Positions 45,981-57,674 of a stretch of DNA of 64,000 nt are shown here, one piece after another. A program made the position numbers and the translations under genes. Source of the stretch: Zygnema cylindricum (lineage: Eukaryota > Streptophyta > Zygnematophyceae > Zygnematales > Zygnemataceae); assembly GCA_037447655.1 (NCBI GenBank), contig JBBHKE010001220.1:62001-126000 (forward strand), given 5' to 3'. The notes under the pieces are model-generated. The model saw only the letters and a list, made by a program, of their open reading frames with translations, was not told the DNA's origin and made no database searches. Each line of letters begins with the position of its first letter. The stretch's first letter is position 1.

Positions 45981-47150
45981 AGGCACTTGAATCTATAATC
46001 TAGCCTGCTTCACCTTTCAAGCCACCGTAAGCACATTTCTGCCTTCGTGGAATTTCAACCTCATTTTTTGCCTCTAACTCCTCATCCAAAATGAGCTCAT
46101 CATCTTCGTCCTCGGATTCAGCCTCACGTACCTATGTGACAAGGGCCTTTTTCTTTCCTCTCGGGGTACCATCGGTCTGCCCCTCCTTTAACCGAAGCTC
46201 GGTTAGCTTAGTGCACTCTGCCATATAGTGCCTCGGTTTCTTACAAAAATGACATAAACCTTTGGGAGCCCTTGGTTCGAACTCGTCAGCCTGTTTTTTC
46301 TGCTCCCCACCCCCATAGTTTCCGACTGGTTTCCGGGAATCCATGTTCCACCAATCGGTCGCTATTGCGATGGCTTGGCCACTCTTTCCTCCCCTTCGGA
46401 TCTCAATCGTATTCTCTCGAACAAGAATCATCCCTACCACTGAGTTCCATATTCACCTTGAGTCCGGCAAGTCCTGCACACGGTTGACTATGTTCTCGAA
46501 CTCATCAGGTAACTTCATCAGTAAACAATTAACTTTTTCTTTATCACTAAAAAATTTTCCCGCACTCTCTAGCTCCATGAAGAGTGTAGCAAGCTAATTG
46601 CAAAAATCCAACATATTTCCCCCTTTGTATACATACTCTTTAACCTTCTGATCAGCCAACTGTTGTTGCTAAATCATACCACTTCGGTACATCTCTATGA
46701 GAGCCATCCAAAGATCGGATGCCCTTTCTACCTGCAAATGAGGACATGCAAGTCCTTGAGTGAGATGGCGTAGGATGAAGTGCTTTGCCGCCATATTGTT
46801 GAAGTCCCAGGTTTCAGTATCATTCTCCTCGTTCCTCGGAATAGGTGACATGAATGCCGAACCAGTTGCTATTGGTGTGGTCGCCTCCTTCTCCTTTCCT
46901 TTGTCCACCACCTCTCCTTCTTTTGTTTCCTCTGTTGAAGGTGGATCCTCTTTCCTGGTGAATCTGCTTCCTCCAAACCCGGAGGAATTCCAAGACTTGA
47001 TGGACGCCCCAATCGTCCACTCACTATCCCCCAAAACCTTTTTTCGCATAGAGCTCTTATCATCATACTTTCCCAGTATATGAAGCCAGTTCCATTAAAG
47101 ATTCGTACCCTAGAGGGTGGGCCCATAACTTGAAACTGTGAGACCTCCAT
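45981..47150 (-). pseudogene. gag remnant of element D
   Basis: ATG at 47150, 20 nt inside the LTR; V-M-G-P-P present. A frameshift near 46990 precedes FGGSRFT. TAG at about 46670 replaces Q of the IQQQ segment. Further stops occur in FCNEL and SRWIW, and before VREAESEDED. CCHC knuckle CHFCKKPRHYMAEC is at about 46215-46255. Several stops fit C-to-T or G-to-A changes (CAG to TAG, TGG to TAG). Confidence 0.83.
47116..47129 (-). other. Primer-binding site of element D
   Basis: Minus-strand GTTATGGGCCCACC next to the LTR end at 47131, same as in A and B. Confidence 0.7.
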
Positions 47151-48139
47151 AAGTCCTCAGAGTGGACAGCTTCCAAGAAGCCTCTAAGATAATCCTGACC
47201 CCAGCAAAAAGAAATGCCACCCTGGCAGACAAAAACTCTGACCACCTTCACCCTTGTGAAGGCAAGACTCCCTTAAGTTGATAGCAAAAAGAATCTCTGA
47301 ATTTGCTCCCATGAGCAGTAAGTTATGGAGGGTCAAAGATGACCTTTTGTACAGAAGCTCTCTGGGAGAGAGGGTCCTATCTTCTAATTTCTATAAGTCC
47401 TATCTCTCTCACAGACTCTATCTACTGATGTACAGAACCAATTAGATTACAATTCCGTACGCAAAAGTACAGCTGCCAGTGTACTTTATGTACGGACACT
47501 GTAGGACATGGCCTAAATATCCACACGTGGTAAGTCCGGATTCGCTCCTTTAATCCTCGCAGATGCTGCGCTCCAATGTAACATCGCCACGTGTGATCCG
47601 GAATTCTTCTTCCGCGATCTCGGCGCTAATTTTGCCCGTCCGATTAAACTCGCATTTGATCGTAGCCGTAATAAATACATGTGTGGTATTTGTTTCGCTT
47701 ACGAAATCTATGCGCGGTATTGATTTCTTATCCGTACCGCAATTCGTACTTTTACATACCAGATCTATGTATCCCGTTAACAATTATAGTTAGATGATTT
47801 ATCCTACGAATAAATGTTTAATTAATTATCGTACTATATAATACGTAAGACTACTTCCAGGTTTAACGGCTAAGGCTACCGGCTATCTACAGATGGCCGG
47901 CAGGTACTAGGATCAAATCCTGTGGCCGGCACATACCTTTTAGTAAATAATCCCCTAACTAATATAAATTTCCCGTAAACCTCAGGATAGCCTAGGTAGC
48001 CATGGCTCTAGCTTCCTCTCCAATTTCTCAGTGACTGCGACAAGTTTTAGAGTTGGAAAGAGAAGTTAGAGGTAGACTGCCTCGGCTTCTTTATTTCTAT
48101 TGAGACCTAGAAAATATTTTAAAACCACTAATTTCTACA
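47131..48139 (-). repeat. 5' LTR of element D
   Basis: 1009 bp, minus strand TGTAGAAATTAG to GTTTCA. GTAC cluster 47430-47495, tRNA-like hairpin 47893-47930 and conserved motif near 48027. It is inserted against a plus-strand gag fragment that starts at 48140. Confidence 0.82.
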
Positions 48140-48867
48140 ATTTATGGAATTGGAGAGTGCACGGAAAAGCGAGACGGAGAAAGTGAAGGTGAATAATTTG
48201 TTGATGAAACTCCCAGATGATTATGAAAACATTGTTAACATGGTTTATGATTTGCCAGATCATCGATGGATCTGGAACTTCGTTGTGGGAATGATTTTGG
48301 TACGGGAAAACACAATTGAGATTCACAGAGGTGAAAAGAGTGTTCAAGCGTTGGCTGCTGGATCTAATTGGGGAGATAAGGATTCCAAGAAACCTTATGG
48401 AAACTTTGGTGGAGGAGGGAGAGGAAATCAATCGCAAGGATCTGGATCGAGGCCTGCGAAGGGGCTTTGTCACTTTTGTAAGAAGCCAGGACATTACATG
48501 GCGGAGTGTACTTAACTGACACAAATGAGATTGAAGGAGGAACATGTCGAAAAACCAGCCGCAAAGAAAAAGAAGGCATTTGTGGCAACAAAAGTCATCA
48601 GAAAGGACTCCGATGAGGACGATGGAGAACTCTTCCTCAAAAAAGGAGCTAGAGGTGAAAGGTGAGCCAGATTCCAAAGAGGCAAAAGTGTGCTTTCGGT
48701 GGAGTAAGAGAAGCTCTTGAAGAAGGATGGATTATTGATTTCTGAGCCTCTATGCATATGTGTAGAGAAAAACCATTGTTTACCAAAATGAGAAAGATCC
48801 CTACTGTAGAGATAAAGTATGGGGATGGGAGAATAATCACCACTAATTTAGTGGGATCTGTGGATCT
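48140..48867 (+). pseudogene. Plus-strand gag C-terminal half and start of protease (LTR1-type element)
   Basis: Reads FMELESARKSE, LLMKLPDDYENIV and IWNFVVGMILVREN, then the CCHC knuckle CHFCKKPGHYMAEC (about 48470-48511), a stop (TAA at 48513-48515), an acidic spacer and a protease start (IIDF, stop, ASMHMC) to VGSVDL at 48867. It ends exactly at an LTR3 start and GATCT precedes the junction. This is the part missing from element G (52425-56631). Confidence 0.85.
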
Positions 48868-49530
48868 TGTTGTTTTGGAAACCTTGAGTTCTCTCTATAT
48901 CTTGCTCCCATGCTGCGCTAAGTCAGACATCGTAGCTAGAAACCTTGAGCACTACACTGGTTGCTCTGCTGCTATGCTGCTCTGATCTGACATCGCAGCT
49001 GCGTTGCTCTAATATCACAGCTGTGCTGACAGGTCATAGCAGTCATAGCAGTCATAGCAGTCGTAGCAGTCGTAGCAGAGTCATAGCAGCTATAGCAGTC
49101 TGCGCAAGAAAGGTGTTCTGAATATGAGTCAGTTTGTGTGAAGATAAATTGACGAAGACATGATTTAGTGAGTATGTAAACTCGAAAGGGAGTACACAGA
49201 TTTGGTGCACTCCAGGCACACGTGTCGGTCTGTGAGAAGGTCAAGTTTGGTTTTTCTAGAAGAAAAGGTACAGTTACATTTGAGGACCAAAGTTACACGT
49301 GGAGGTTCATCTTCGGTGATGAAAGAATACGTGGAAAGCGGACGGAGTCCGCCGTCATTTTTGGAAGAGAAGTATTGACTCTACTGTCATTTCAGCGGAC
49401 GAACTTTAACCGCGTACTATTTCATTTCTTGCTGTAGTCTGATTGGTGGAAATTATTGTGTGCATTCGACGGTGGGATTTTGTTAATGAAGAGTAGTGTA
49501 CTAATTGACCACGCTAATTGTAGTACGGTG
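48868..49530 (+). repeat. Truncated LTR3-type LTR
   Basis: Starts TGTTGTTTTGGAAACC and matches the element E LTRs for about 660 bp, including the 9-bp CATAGCAGT-type microsatellite near 49030-49090. It ends where an LTR1 tail begins. Confidence 0.75.
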
Positions 49531-49534
49531 AGAG

Positions 49535-49698
49535 TCTAGGCTACATAAGAGTCTTGGCTACACATTGGTGTAGTCGGTCAGAGTTTTAGCATGCTAGGGT
49601 GGCACTAATTCATTGCCAAAGTCAAAAGTGCAAATATTATCCTAGAGGCTTCATATGAGCTGGACATTCTGTGTACCAATGGAAGTCACATAATAACA
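49535..49698 (+). repeat. LTR1 tail
   Basis: Plus-strand last ~160 bp of an LTR1-type LTR, ending GTCACATAATAACA next to a primer-binding site. Confidence 0.72.
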
Positions 49699-50165
49699 GG
49701 TTATGGGCCCACCCTCTAGGGTGCCTATTTTCAATGGAGCAAGGTTTATTTATTGGGAAACAATGATGAGGGGTGCATTGTTTGAAAATCGGCTATAGGG
49801 CATTGTGAGTGGTCGTGTCCATCGGCCATCCGCAAAATTAGGAGTTCCACCAGGGTTCGGAGGATCTCGATTCACAGAAGGATCTGTGCGAGCAGAGGTA
49901 GTAGAGGATGTTGGAGAAAGCATCGTGTCAAACACAGGGAAGGAGAAGGGGAAGGAGAAACTCACACCGATGGCTACTGGATCTGTTCCGGTAGGAGATA
50001 TTCAGAAAACCGAGGCAAATGACAGTGAAATATGGGATTTCATCAATACTGTGGTGACTCATTTTATTCTCGGGCGTCTAACTCAAGCGGTGGCTACACC
50101 TCATCTTCATGTGGACAGGGCGGATAAGTTTTGAGAGGCTCTTGTCAACATTTACAAGAGCGCTA
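49679..50165 (+). pseudogene. Plus-strand gag N-terminal half (LTR1-type element)
   Basis: ATG at 49679 inside the LTR, but codon 5 is TAA. It then reads FIYWETMMRGALF, GGSRFTEGS, WDFINTVVTHFILGRLTQ and TPHLHVDRADKF with further stops, and breaks after IYKSAT at 50165. The continuation lies upstream at 48140, so the two gag halves are in swapped order. Confidence 0.82.
49699..49713 (+). other. Primer-binding site, plus-strand LTR1-type copy
   Basis: GGTTATGGGCCCACC, identical to that of element B, right after the LTR end ACA. Confidence 0.75.
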
Positions 50166-50738
50166 CTGTAAAGATCACTACTATCCACTAAGATTAAAAT
50201 TAATGCCACAGCGGAAACATTCACCATTAATTACATATAAAACACATTTTCAGATCGCATCGGCCAATACACATTTATATTAGAACCGAAGTTTTTTTTG
50301 TACTCAATTTCTCACTTAATCCCTCACAAAAGAAAAAAAAAACCAAAACCGACTACTACCTTAGTCTACAGACTACACAACAAACTTTAGTTTACACGCC
50401 ACGGAAAACGTGCCTCTCAAACAGCTCACAACCATTAAATATCTGGCAGCAAGAATGAAACAATGTGCAAGTCAGCACACCCGGTACCACGCAACACAAC
50501 TAACCAAAACAAACGTACAACAAACATACTACCGTATGGAACAAACAAATATACGTGTCGCGACCGTAACGCAAACTGATATACAAGACTTGTTGGTTTG
50601 AAAAGATAGCTTCGTGCGCGTGTGTGTAGTTTCATTTGTACACAATGGTTCGTGAGTACAAGTCACGAGTTTAATGCGTATGCTATTTGAATTTACTGTG
50701 GAGGTTCTAATAGATTTGTGGATTGGGGGGAGTAATAA
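50166..50738. other. Unassigned spacer
   Basis: No gene or known repeat recognised. Just before 50739 the sequence GATTGGGGGGAG looks like a polypurine tract for the LTR that follows. Confidence 0.5.
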
Positions 50739-51240
50739 TGTTGGTTTTGGAAAACTTTAGTCCTCTCTATATCTTGTGTGTGAGAAAGAGAGTTTAGACT
50801 TAGCCGGTTTTGTATACAAACTGAGTTAACGTAGACAAGATGTGGTGTGGTATGTAACTCTAAAGGGAGTTCACAGATTTGGTACACTCTATGTACACGT
50901 GTTGGTGCGTGAGGAAGTCAAGCTTCGTTAAGTTGGTTGACAAAGTATATATTTACTTGAGGAACCAGATTTACACGTTGTGGTTCATCTTCGTTGATGA
51001 ATGAATACGCGGACGGCGGACGGAGTTCGCCGTCATTTTTGGAAGAGAAATATTGACCGAACCGTCATTTCAATGGACTAAAGTTGACTGCGTACTTTAG
51101 CAGCGACTAGGGTTAAGGATTGATGTAAATACTTGTACGGTAGATGGCGGGGTTTAGTTTGATTATTATTTAGTGTACCGACACACCACGGTAGTTTTGG
51201 TACGGTGTAGATCGGCTGTAGGTTCACTTTGTATGTGTAG
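50739..51240 (+). repeat. Diverged LTR3-like LTR
   Basis: Starts TGTTGGTTTTGGAAAAC with CTCTCTATATCTTG, as in the element E LTRs, and shares the AGTTCACAGATTTGG and GGACGGAGTTCGCCGTC blocks. Plus orientation, 3' end uncertain. Confidence 0.6.
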
Positions 51241-51761
51241 GATTTAGTCTTTTTTTGGACTTAGGAACTGTTGGACTAAAATCTGTTTTAGGTCATTTTT
51301 GGAATTTTCATCTGAGAATTGCTCTCAGTTTTATAGGCAGAATTATCTGAAATTTTGTACGTGTGTTCCTCCTTGTGTTGGAAATATTGTGGCAAATTTT
51401 TAGACCTATTGTGGGTCTGATTTGCTTGGGGATTCATTGTGAAGTTGGTCAGATTTACCAAAGTTCTGGCAAGCTGTTTTTCGGCAACTTTGACTGAGTG
51501 TTGTGATTTTTCGGTTTGGTATTGTTATATGAAAATTGGTTGGAAAACTTAGTGGCCTAGGAACTACGTGGTTGAGTAGTTTCAGCTTGTTTTGGTTATC
51601 CTATAGAATTCTGAGTGGAAGCAAATGACGCTGTTTTTGGGTAGTCTGTGGTGCTTCCGAGGGTACATTCATGGCTGAAAAGGGCTATGAACAACAAGAC
51701 TTAGACACGAAATCGAACAAAAAACTGAATCGTCTAACACCCGATTCCACAATTGTCCTAA
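51241..51761 (-). repeat. Candidate LTR of a fifth Copia lineage
   Basis: On the minus strand TGTTAGGACAATTG at 51761 follows a purine tract (GAGAGGTGGAA), as an LTR start would. The other end is not defined. No coding sequence seen. Confidence 0.4.
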
Positions 51762-51788
51762 CATTCCACCTCTCATTGTGGAATACTC

Positions 51789-52424
51789 TCACAGCAAGCC
51801 TAGCTTAGGCCTACCTCTCACAAAGACATCCTGCATTGCTGACTTAGTAAGCATGTCAGCTGCTTCCTCTACAGTAGGAACAAAGACAAATTCAAGTTCC
51901 TTTTCTCTCACTAAATCTCGAATAAAATGCCACTGAATTCTGATATGTTTAGTCCTTTTATGAAATACAAGATTTTTGATCAGTGCCATAGAACTCATGC
52001 TATCGGAAAATACTTTCAGACATCCAACTGAAATAACTAACTCTTCAAGCATTTCTTTCACCCAAATTGCAGCCTTCGACACATGACAGACTGACATATA
52101 TTCGGCCTCTGTAGAGTTTAATGCCACAGTCGGTTGGAGCCTGGAACTCCTTACATGAAATAGCAGCTCCACCGAATATGAATGCTTATCCGGTAGTTGA
52201 TTTTCCAGAATCATATTCTCCTCCCCAATCTGCATCGCAGTATCCAAAACATTCCAAATCTCCATCCGATTGAAACACCAATCTGAGGCTGATCGTGCCA
52301 ACCAAATATCGAAAGATCCGTTTCATCGCCTCCTAATGTGGTTTCTTTGGTGCCTGGCAATACCTGCTGACAATAGAAACTACAACAGAAATATCTGGAC
52401 ACGTTCCCACACTGAAATACATCA
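51789..52424 (-). pseudogene. RNase H and RT-end remnant of a fifth Copia lineage
   Basis: RT end at 52424-52300 in two frames (CPDISVVVSIVSRY, IFRYLVGT). RNase H at 52301-51789: LNSTEAEYMSVCHVSKAA, FSDSMSSMAL, KRTKHIRIQWHFIRDLV and ADMLTKS. Its wording differs clearly from A-G. It is cut at 52424 by the LTR of element G. Confidence 0.8.
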
Positions 52425-53534
52425 TGAAATTCTGTGACCTCCATTGGTCCACAAAATGTCCAGCTTATATGAAGCCTCTAGGATAATACTTGCAGTTTTG
52501 ACTTTGGCGATGAATAAGTGCCACCCTGGCATGCAAAAACTCTGACCGACTACAACCCTGTGTAGCATGGACTCCTCTGAGTGCCCAGCAAAAAGAATCA
52601 CTGAATTTGCTCACCCGAGCATTAAGTTATGGCTGTTCAAAGACAACATATTTATATATATGGCCTCTGAGAGAGAGGACTTTTTAAATTTTGTCTAAGT
52701 CCTGAAAACCTCACTAATAGCTACTCTAAACCATTCAAAATAAAGTACTCTAACTATTGTACATACATAGTACACCAGCCGCCGTACTTTATGTACGGAT
52801 ATATTCGGCACCACTCACGTTCTACCACCTAGCTAATAGGTCAACGTCGTTCAGCCCCTTTTCTCTTCCAGCATCCTATAAGATGATGCCACGTGTCATT
52901 TCCTCCCATTTCGCCGAATGCTCCCAAATAATTGTTGCGGCATACCAACACTCACGTGTGCCGTCTGTTCTTTTTCCCGCTATCAATTTCACGCGTTCGA
53001 TCTGACGGCGCGCCGAATAAATGTTGACCGTTGAAAATCACCGGTCAATGTTCCGTGTTGACCGTTGAATTTCGACGGTCAACATTCCGTGTTGACCGTT
53101 TGAAATTCCTTATTCCTTTGCGAGCCGTCGATCGCGACATTTAATTTCGTCCGTCGAAATCAAATATTTGTTTCATTTATTTCGTGCGGAACTTCATTTA
53201 TGCGGTACCACACGTTTCATGTTTCGTTTCGTTACGTAAGTCGTTTAAAAGAATACGTCGCTTTGTCATTCTTTAAATACTTACCAAATACATCGCGTGT
53301 AATTTTTCTTCAAGACCTAACGGATAAGGCGTGAAACAATTTGTACGGCCTTCGTGCGGAGGTAACAAGATCAAATCGTGTCTTGGTAACGTAGGTTTTG
53401 CAGGAGCCTTGTCTTTTGCCCATCGTCTCATCTGCTTGAGGCAGCCATGGTTGCCCGTCAATTCTCACTAACTACGACAAGTGAGAGCTGCAAATCCTTT
53501 AAAAAGATAGAATATAAAATATCACTTTGCTACA
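52425..53534 (-). repeat. 3' LTR of element G
   Basis: 1110 bp, LTR1 type, starting TGAAATTCTGTGACC on the plus strand. W-box-like array at 53020-53100. Confidence 0.8.
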
Positions 53535-53584
53535 CTCCCCTTATTTTCTAGTCTATCTTTTCCTTCAGTCCACACTTCTCCCAT

Positions 53585-56500
53585 TTAAAATGTTAATTTG
53601 GGAGAAGGAACCTCCTTAGTCATCATATCTGCTACCATCTCTCCATCTGGTCTATATTCCATACTAATAATTTTATTCTCAACCTTCTCTCCAACAAAGC
53701 TCAAACGAATATCCATATGCTTTGCTTTAAAGTGATGCTTAGGATTTGCTGCAATTGCAATCGCATCTTGATTGTCACAAAATATCTTTTGCACTCCACT
53801 CTTCATATATCCCAGTTCTTGAAGCCAAGATTTCACCCACATCAATTCTTTCACAGCCGAACAAGATGCCATATACTTAGCCTCTAAGGTGGACTGAGCA
53901 ATCACCTTTTGTTGCTTGCTGCTCCAACAGCAAGCCCCATTCCCAACATATAACACATACCCAGGAGTACACCTTTTCATCGGAGCATCCCCATAACTGG
54001 CGTCACTGCAAGTGGTGATGTCAGTATTATGCCCTCCCAAATGCAACCACAAATCTCTTGTTCCTATCAAGTACCGCATGATCCTTTTGGCTGCTTCCCA
54101 ATCTTTCTTCCTAGGATCATTTAGACTCCTACTTAATACTCTCACAGCTGCTGCAATATCAGGAAAAGTACAGTTCATAAAATAGATCAAACTACCGACA
54201 ACCTATCTGTATGGAATAGTTTGCATGAACTTGCTTTCCTCAGGTCCTTACTCATTATCCAAGATCAAGACTCCCTCTGCTGAGCTCCCCTCATTACCCT
54301 TCTTTAAATCAATGGGAGTCGTACAACTATTTGCTTTATCCATCTGAAATTTTTCAAGCATAATCCCTATTTCTTCCTTTTGAGTTAGTCTAATTGTTTT
54401 CTTTTGTCTATCTCTTTCCATCTGAATTCCCAAAATGTACTTTGCCTCTCCCAAGTCTTTCATTTCAAATCTACCCCTTAGATCCTTTTTCAGCCTATTA
54501 ATTTTCACCATTGATTTACTCAAAACAAGCAAATCATCCACATAGATAGCAATGAAAATTATACCTTCCTCATCCTAAAATAGATAGATGGAATGATCTG
54601 AACTGATTCAAATATATCCCAAACTCGTCAAAAACTCGTCCAACTTCCTGTACCATTGATGTGGAGCTTGCTTTAGTCCATAAAGAGACTTTATCAATCT
54701 GCACACCTTACTTTCTTCTCCCTTTTCAACAAATCCTTCCGGCTGTCGCATGAAGATCTCTTCTTTTAATTCCCCGTGTAAGAAAGCAGTTTTGATGTCC
54801 ATCTGGTGTACTTCCATGTCTTCCGCTGCCGCTAAACTAAGTAGAATCTGGAGGGAGGGAAATCTAACAACCGTAGCGAAGATCTCCTTATAATCGATTC
54901 CCTCCTTCTGTGTGAACCCCTTTGCCACTAATCTGGCTTTGTATCGCTCAATGGTGTTATCGGGATTGAGTTTCAACTTAAATACCCACTTACATCCTAT
55001 CGGCTTTCTGTCCGGAGGACAATCCACCAACTCCCATGTGTTTGCTTCCATAATGGAAGCCATCTCATCATTAATGGCTGTCACCCATCTACTACTTTCC
55101 GGACTATTAATTGCCTCTGAGTAAGTCTGGGGTTCGCTTAAATGTGACATCTTACTTACCTTGTTGTTCACTTGCCTCTCTTGAAGTCTCTTGCTACTTC
55201 TCTTTCCTCCTTCAAACTCTGATGCTGGGATGTAGGGTAATCTCGGATTTCTCCGAACGACTTCATCTTCTCCCATATCCGTGGAGTCCATCTCCGGACG
55301 TTCACATCTGTTTGCTGTCTTTCCTCGGGTTGAATTGGAAGTAGTGTCTCTAAGAGAGGATCACTCTCGATCATATTTTTCTCTTCCTCTGCAAGGTTAG
55401 GCTGAACCGGAGTTCGGTTAGAAGAATCTGAATCTAACTCAATTTCTGATTCAATTCTAATTTTGACCGGTTTAGTGTACTTAAAGGGATCTATGGACTT
55501 TCCTTCGTCTATAACTACCAAGTGTTTTACTAGAATTTTGTCTTCTCTTCTGAGATCATAAACTCTATACCCCTTTACATTTTCATCATACCCAAGTAAG
55601 TATCTCGGCTTTCCTCTAGCATCTAACTTCCAATCAGATTTTTCTGTGTTTAGACTAAACACTTGACTTCCAAACACCTTTAAGTGTGAAATATATGGTT
55701 TTCTCCCGGTCCATCTTTTATAAGGTGTTTGGCCTTTTACGGCCGAGGTAAGGACTCTATTTTTGAGATAGTTAGCACAATTCATAGCCTCTGCCCAAAA
55801 ACTTTTCCTTATCTTTTTATCTGTCAACATACTACGAGCACTATCACTTAATGTCCAATTTAGTCTCTCGGCAACACCGTTTTGTTCTGGATTCTTTGGG
55901 ACAGTCTTTTGGTGTTGAACCCCTTCCTCTTTCAAGTAATCCTGAAACTCATTAGAAGTGAATTCCCCCCCATTATCACTTCTCACTCTCTTTATAGGTG
56001 TCTCCTAAAGCTTTTCACTCCAAGCTTTATACTCCTTAAAATAAGCCGAAGCCTCAGATTTGTTTTTCAAGAAGTATACTCTAGAGTATCTAGACCAATC
56101 ATCAGTGATAGTAAGCATAAATCTTTTCTCTCCAACTGATGGCATTTTGGCCGTTCCCCATATATCAATGTGAACCAAATCTAAGACCTTTTCACCCTTA
56201 TATGTTGCGGCTTTTGGAAAAGGCAATCTGTGGGTTTTTCCTTGAGCACACCCACTACAATCATCCAAAGTTTCATTATCTCCAAAATGTATGCCCTCAA
56301 CTACACCCATTTTCTTCATTTCCTTCAATCTATATAGATGCACGTGTCCCAATCTTTTATGCCACATCATCAAATCACTTACACCAGCATAGTAAACTCC
56401 CATCTTTCCATTACTCAAATTCAGCCTAAACATTCTTTGGCTACCCTTTTTAGCTGTGAAGTACACTACATTCTCATAGCTAGCAGTAAAGACTCCTTTC

Positions 56501-56631
56501 TTAGTACTAGTCTCAAAACCCTTATCATCCAAGAGCGACGTAGAGATAAGATTCTTGTTCAACTCTGGGATAAAAAAAACATCAAAGAAAGTGACTATGG
56601 ATGCCTTTCCATCAACCAAGACTCTCAGATC
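53585..56631 (-). pseudogene. pol of element G
   Basis: Starts within protease (56619, GKASIVTFFDVFF). Integrase: WHKRLGHVHLYRL, CSGCAQGKTH, DIWGTAK, then a stop after WSEKL at about 56006. It reopens at 55986 with RSDNGGEF and PEQNGVAERLN and runs into the linker. RT 55291-54608 (AKGFTQKEGIDY, AFLHGELKEEIF) and, after a break, YVDDLLVL with an intact catalytic pair near 54540. RNase H 54190-53585 (TTCSDASYGD, EAKYMA, CDNQDAIAIA). Fewer lesions than A or D but still inactive; the expected EAEYMA glutamate is lysine. Confidence 0.86.
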
Positions 56632-57651
56632 TGTTGATTTGAGGCAGCTGGTGTCACTGAAGAAGATGAAGAAGCATCGGCAGTTGCCATGATAATCAAT
56701 TGTGCAAAGAGGAAACTCTCACGAAATCCCACAAACAACCAACTTCACAATGAAGCGCCAAACAAACCAGACACACCCTAGGTTTGCAAATTTGCCACAA
56801 TATAAAATATACACCAAAGAACCCACATGCAGAATTTCACAGAGTTATGCCAAAAGATCACAATGTTATTATAATTCAAACACACCCAAAAACTGCTTCG
56901 CAGTTTTTCCTACACAACAATCCTACTTTTCCTAAAGTAATCTAAGTCCTATATATACAAGTGAGCCTACGGTTGATCACACCGTACTACAACTAGCGTG
57001 GTCAATTGGTACACTACTCTTCATTAACAAAATCCCACCGTCGAATGCACACAATTATTTCCACCAATCAGACAGCAGCTAGAAATGAAATAGTACGCGG
57101 TTAAAGTTCGTCCGCTGAAATGACGGTACAGTCAATACTTCTCTTCCAAAAATGATGGCGGACTCCGTCCGCTTTCCACGTATTCTTTCATCACCGAAGA
57201 TGAACCTCCACGTGTAACTTTGGTCCTCAAATGTAACTGTACCTTTTCTTCTAGAACAACCAAACTTGACCTTCTCACGAACCGACACGTGTGCTTGGAG
57301 TGCACCAAATCTGTGTACTCCCTTTCGAGTTTACATACTCACTAAATCATGTCCTCGTCAATTTATCTTCAAACAAACTGACTCATATTCAGAATACCTT
57401 TCTTGCTTTTCTTGCGCAGACTGCTATAGCTGCTATGACTTTGCTACAACTGCTACGACTGCTATGACTGCTATGACTGCTATGATTTGTCAGCGCAGCT
57501 ATGATATTAGAGCAGCGTAGCTGGGATGTCAGATCAGAGCAGCATAGCGGCACAGCAACCAGTGTAGTGCTCAAGGTTTCTAGCTGCGATGTTAGACTTA
57601 GCGCAGCATGGCAGCAAGATATAGAGAGAACTCAAGGTTTCTAAAACAACC
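56632..57651 (-). repeat. 3' LTR of element E
   Basis: 1020 bp. Includes the gag start segment (ATG to the LTR end) and the CTATGACTG microsatellite at 57425-57485. Last base of the outer terminus differs (CAACC for CAACA). Confidence 0.85.
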
Positions 57652-57674
57652 CTCCCCTAAACCTTTAGACTCTC

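Larger units (their letters stand above)
44713..48139 (-). mobile_element. Element D: chimeric, internally deleted Copia element
   Basis: 5' LTR 48139-47131 is of the element A type, followed by gag, protease and integrase. At about 44828 the integrase end (GYLL) jumps straight to an RNase H tail of the element B type and a polypurine tract. RT is therefore missing and the two ends come from different families. Confidence 0.82.
52425..56631 (-). mobile_element. Element G: 3' two-thirds of an LTR1-type Copia element
   Basis: Holds protease end, integrase, RT, RNase H, polypurine tract and 3' LTR. The 5' side is cut at 56631 by the 3' LTR of element E, with AGATC at the junction (GATCT on the minus strand). 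The missing first part appears in opposite orientation at 48140-48867 with the same GATCT. Confidence 0.85.

Noticed and set aside
48135-48677. Minus-strand 180-codon frame
   Set aside because: Antisense of the plus-strand gag fragment that has clear gag motifs.
49020-49095. CRISPR-like short repeats
   Set aside because: 9-bp CATAGCAGT microsatellite in an LTR; no spacers of regular size, eukaryotic context.
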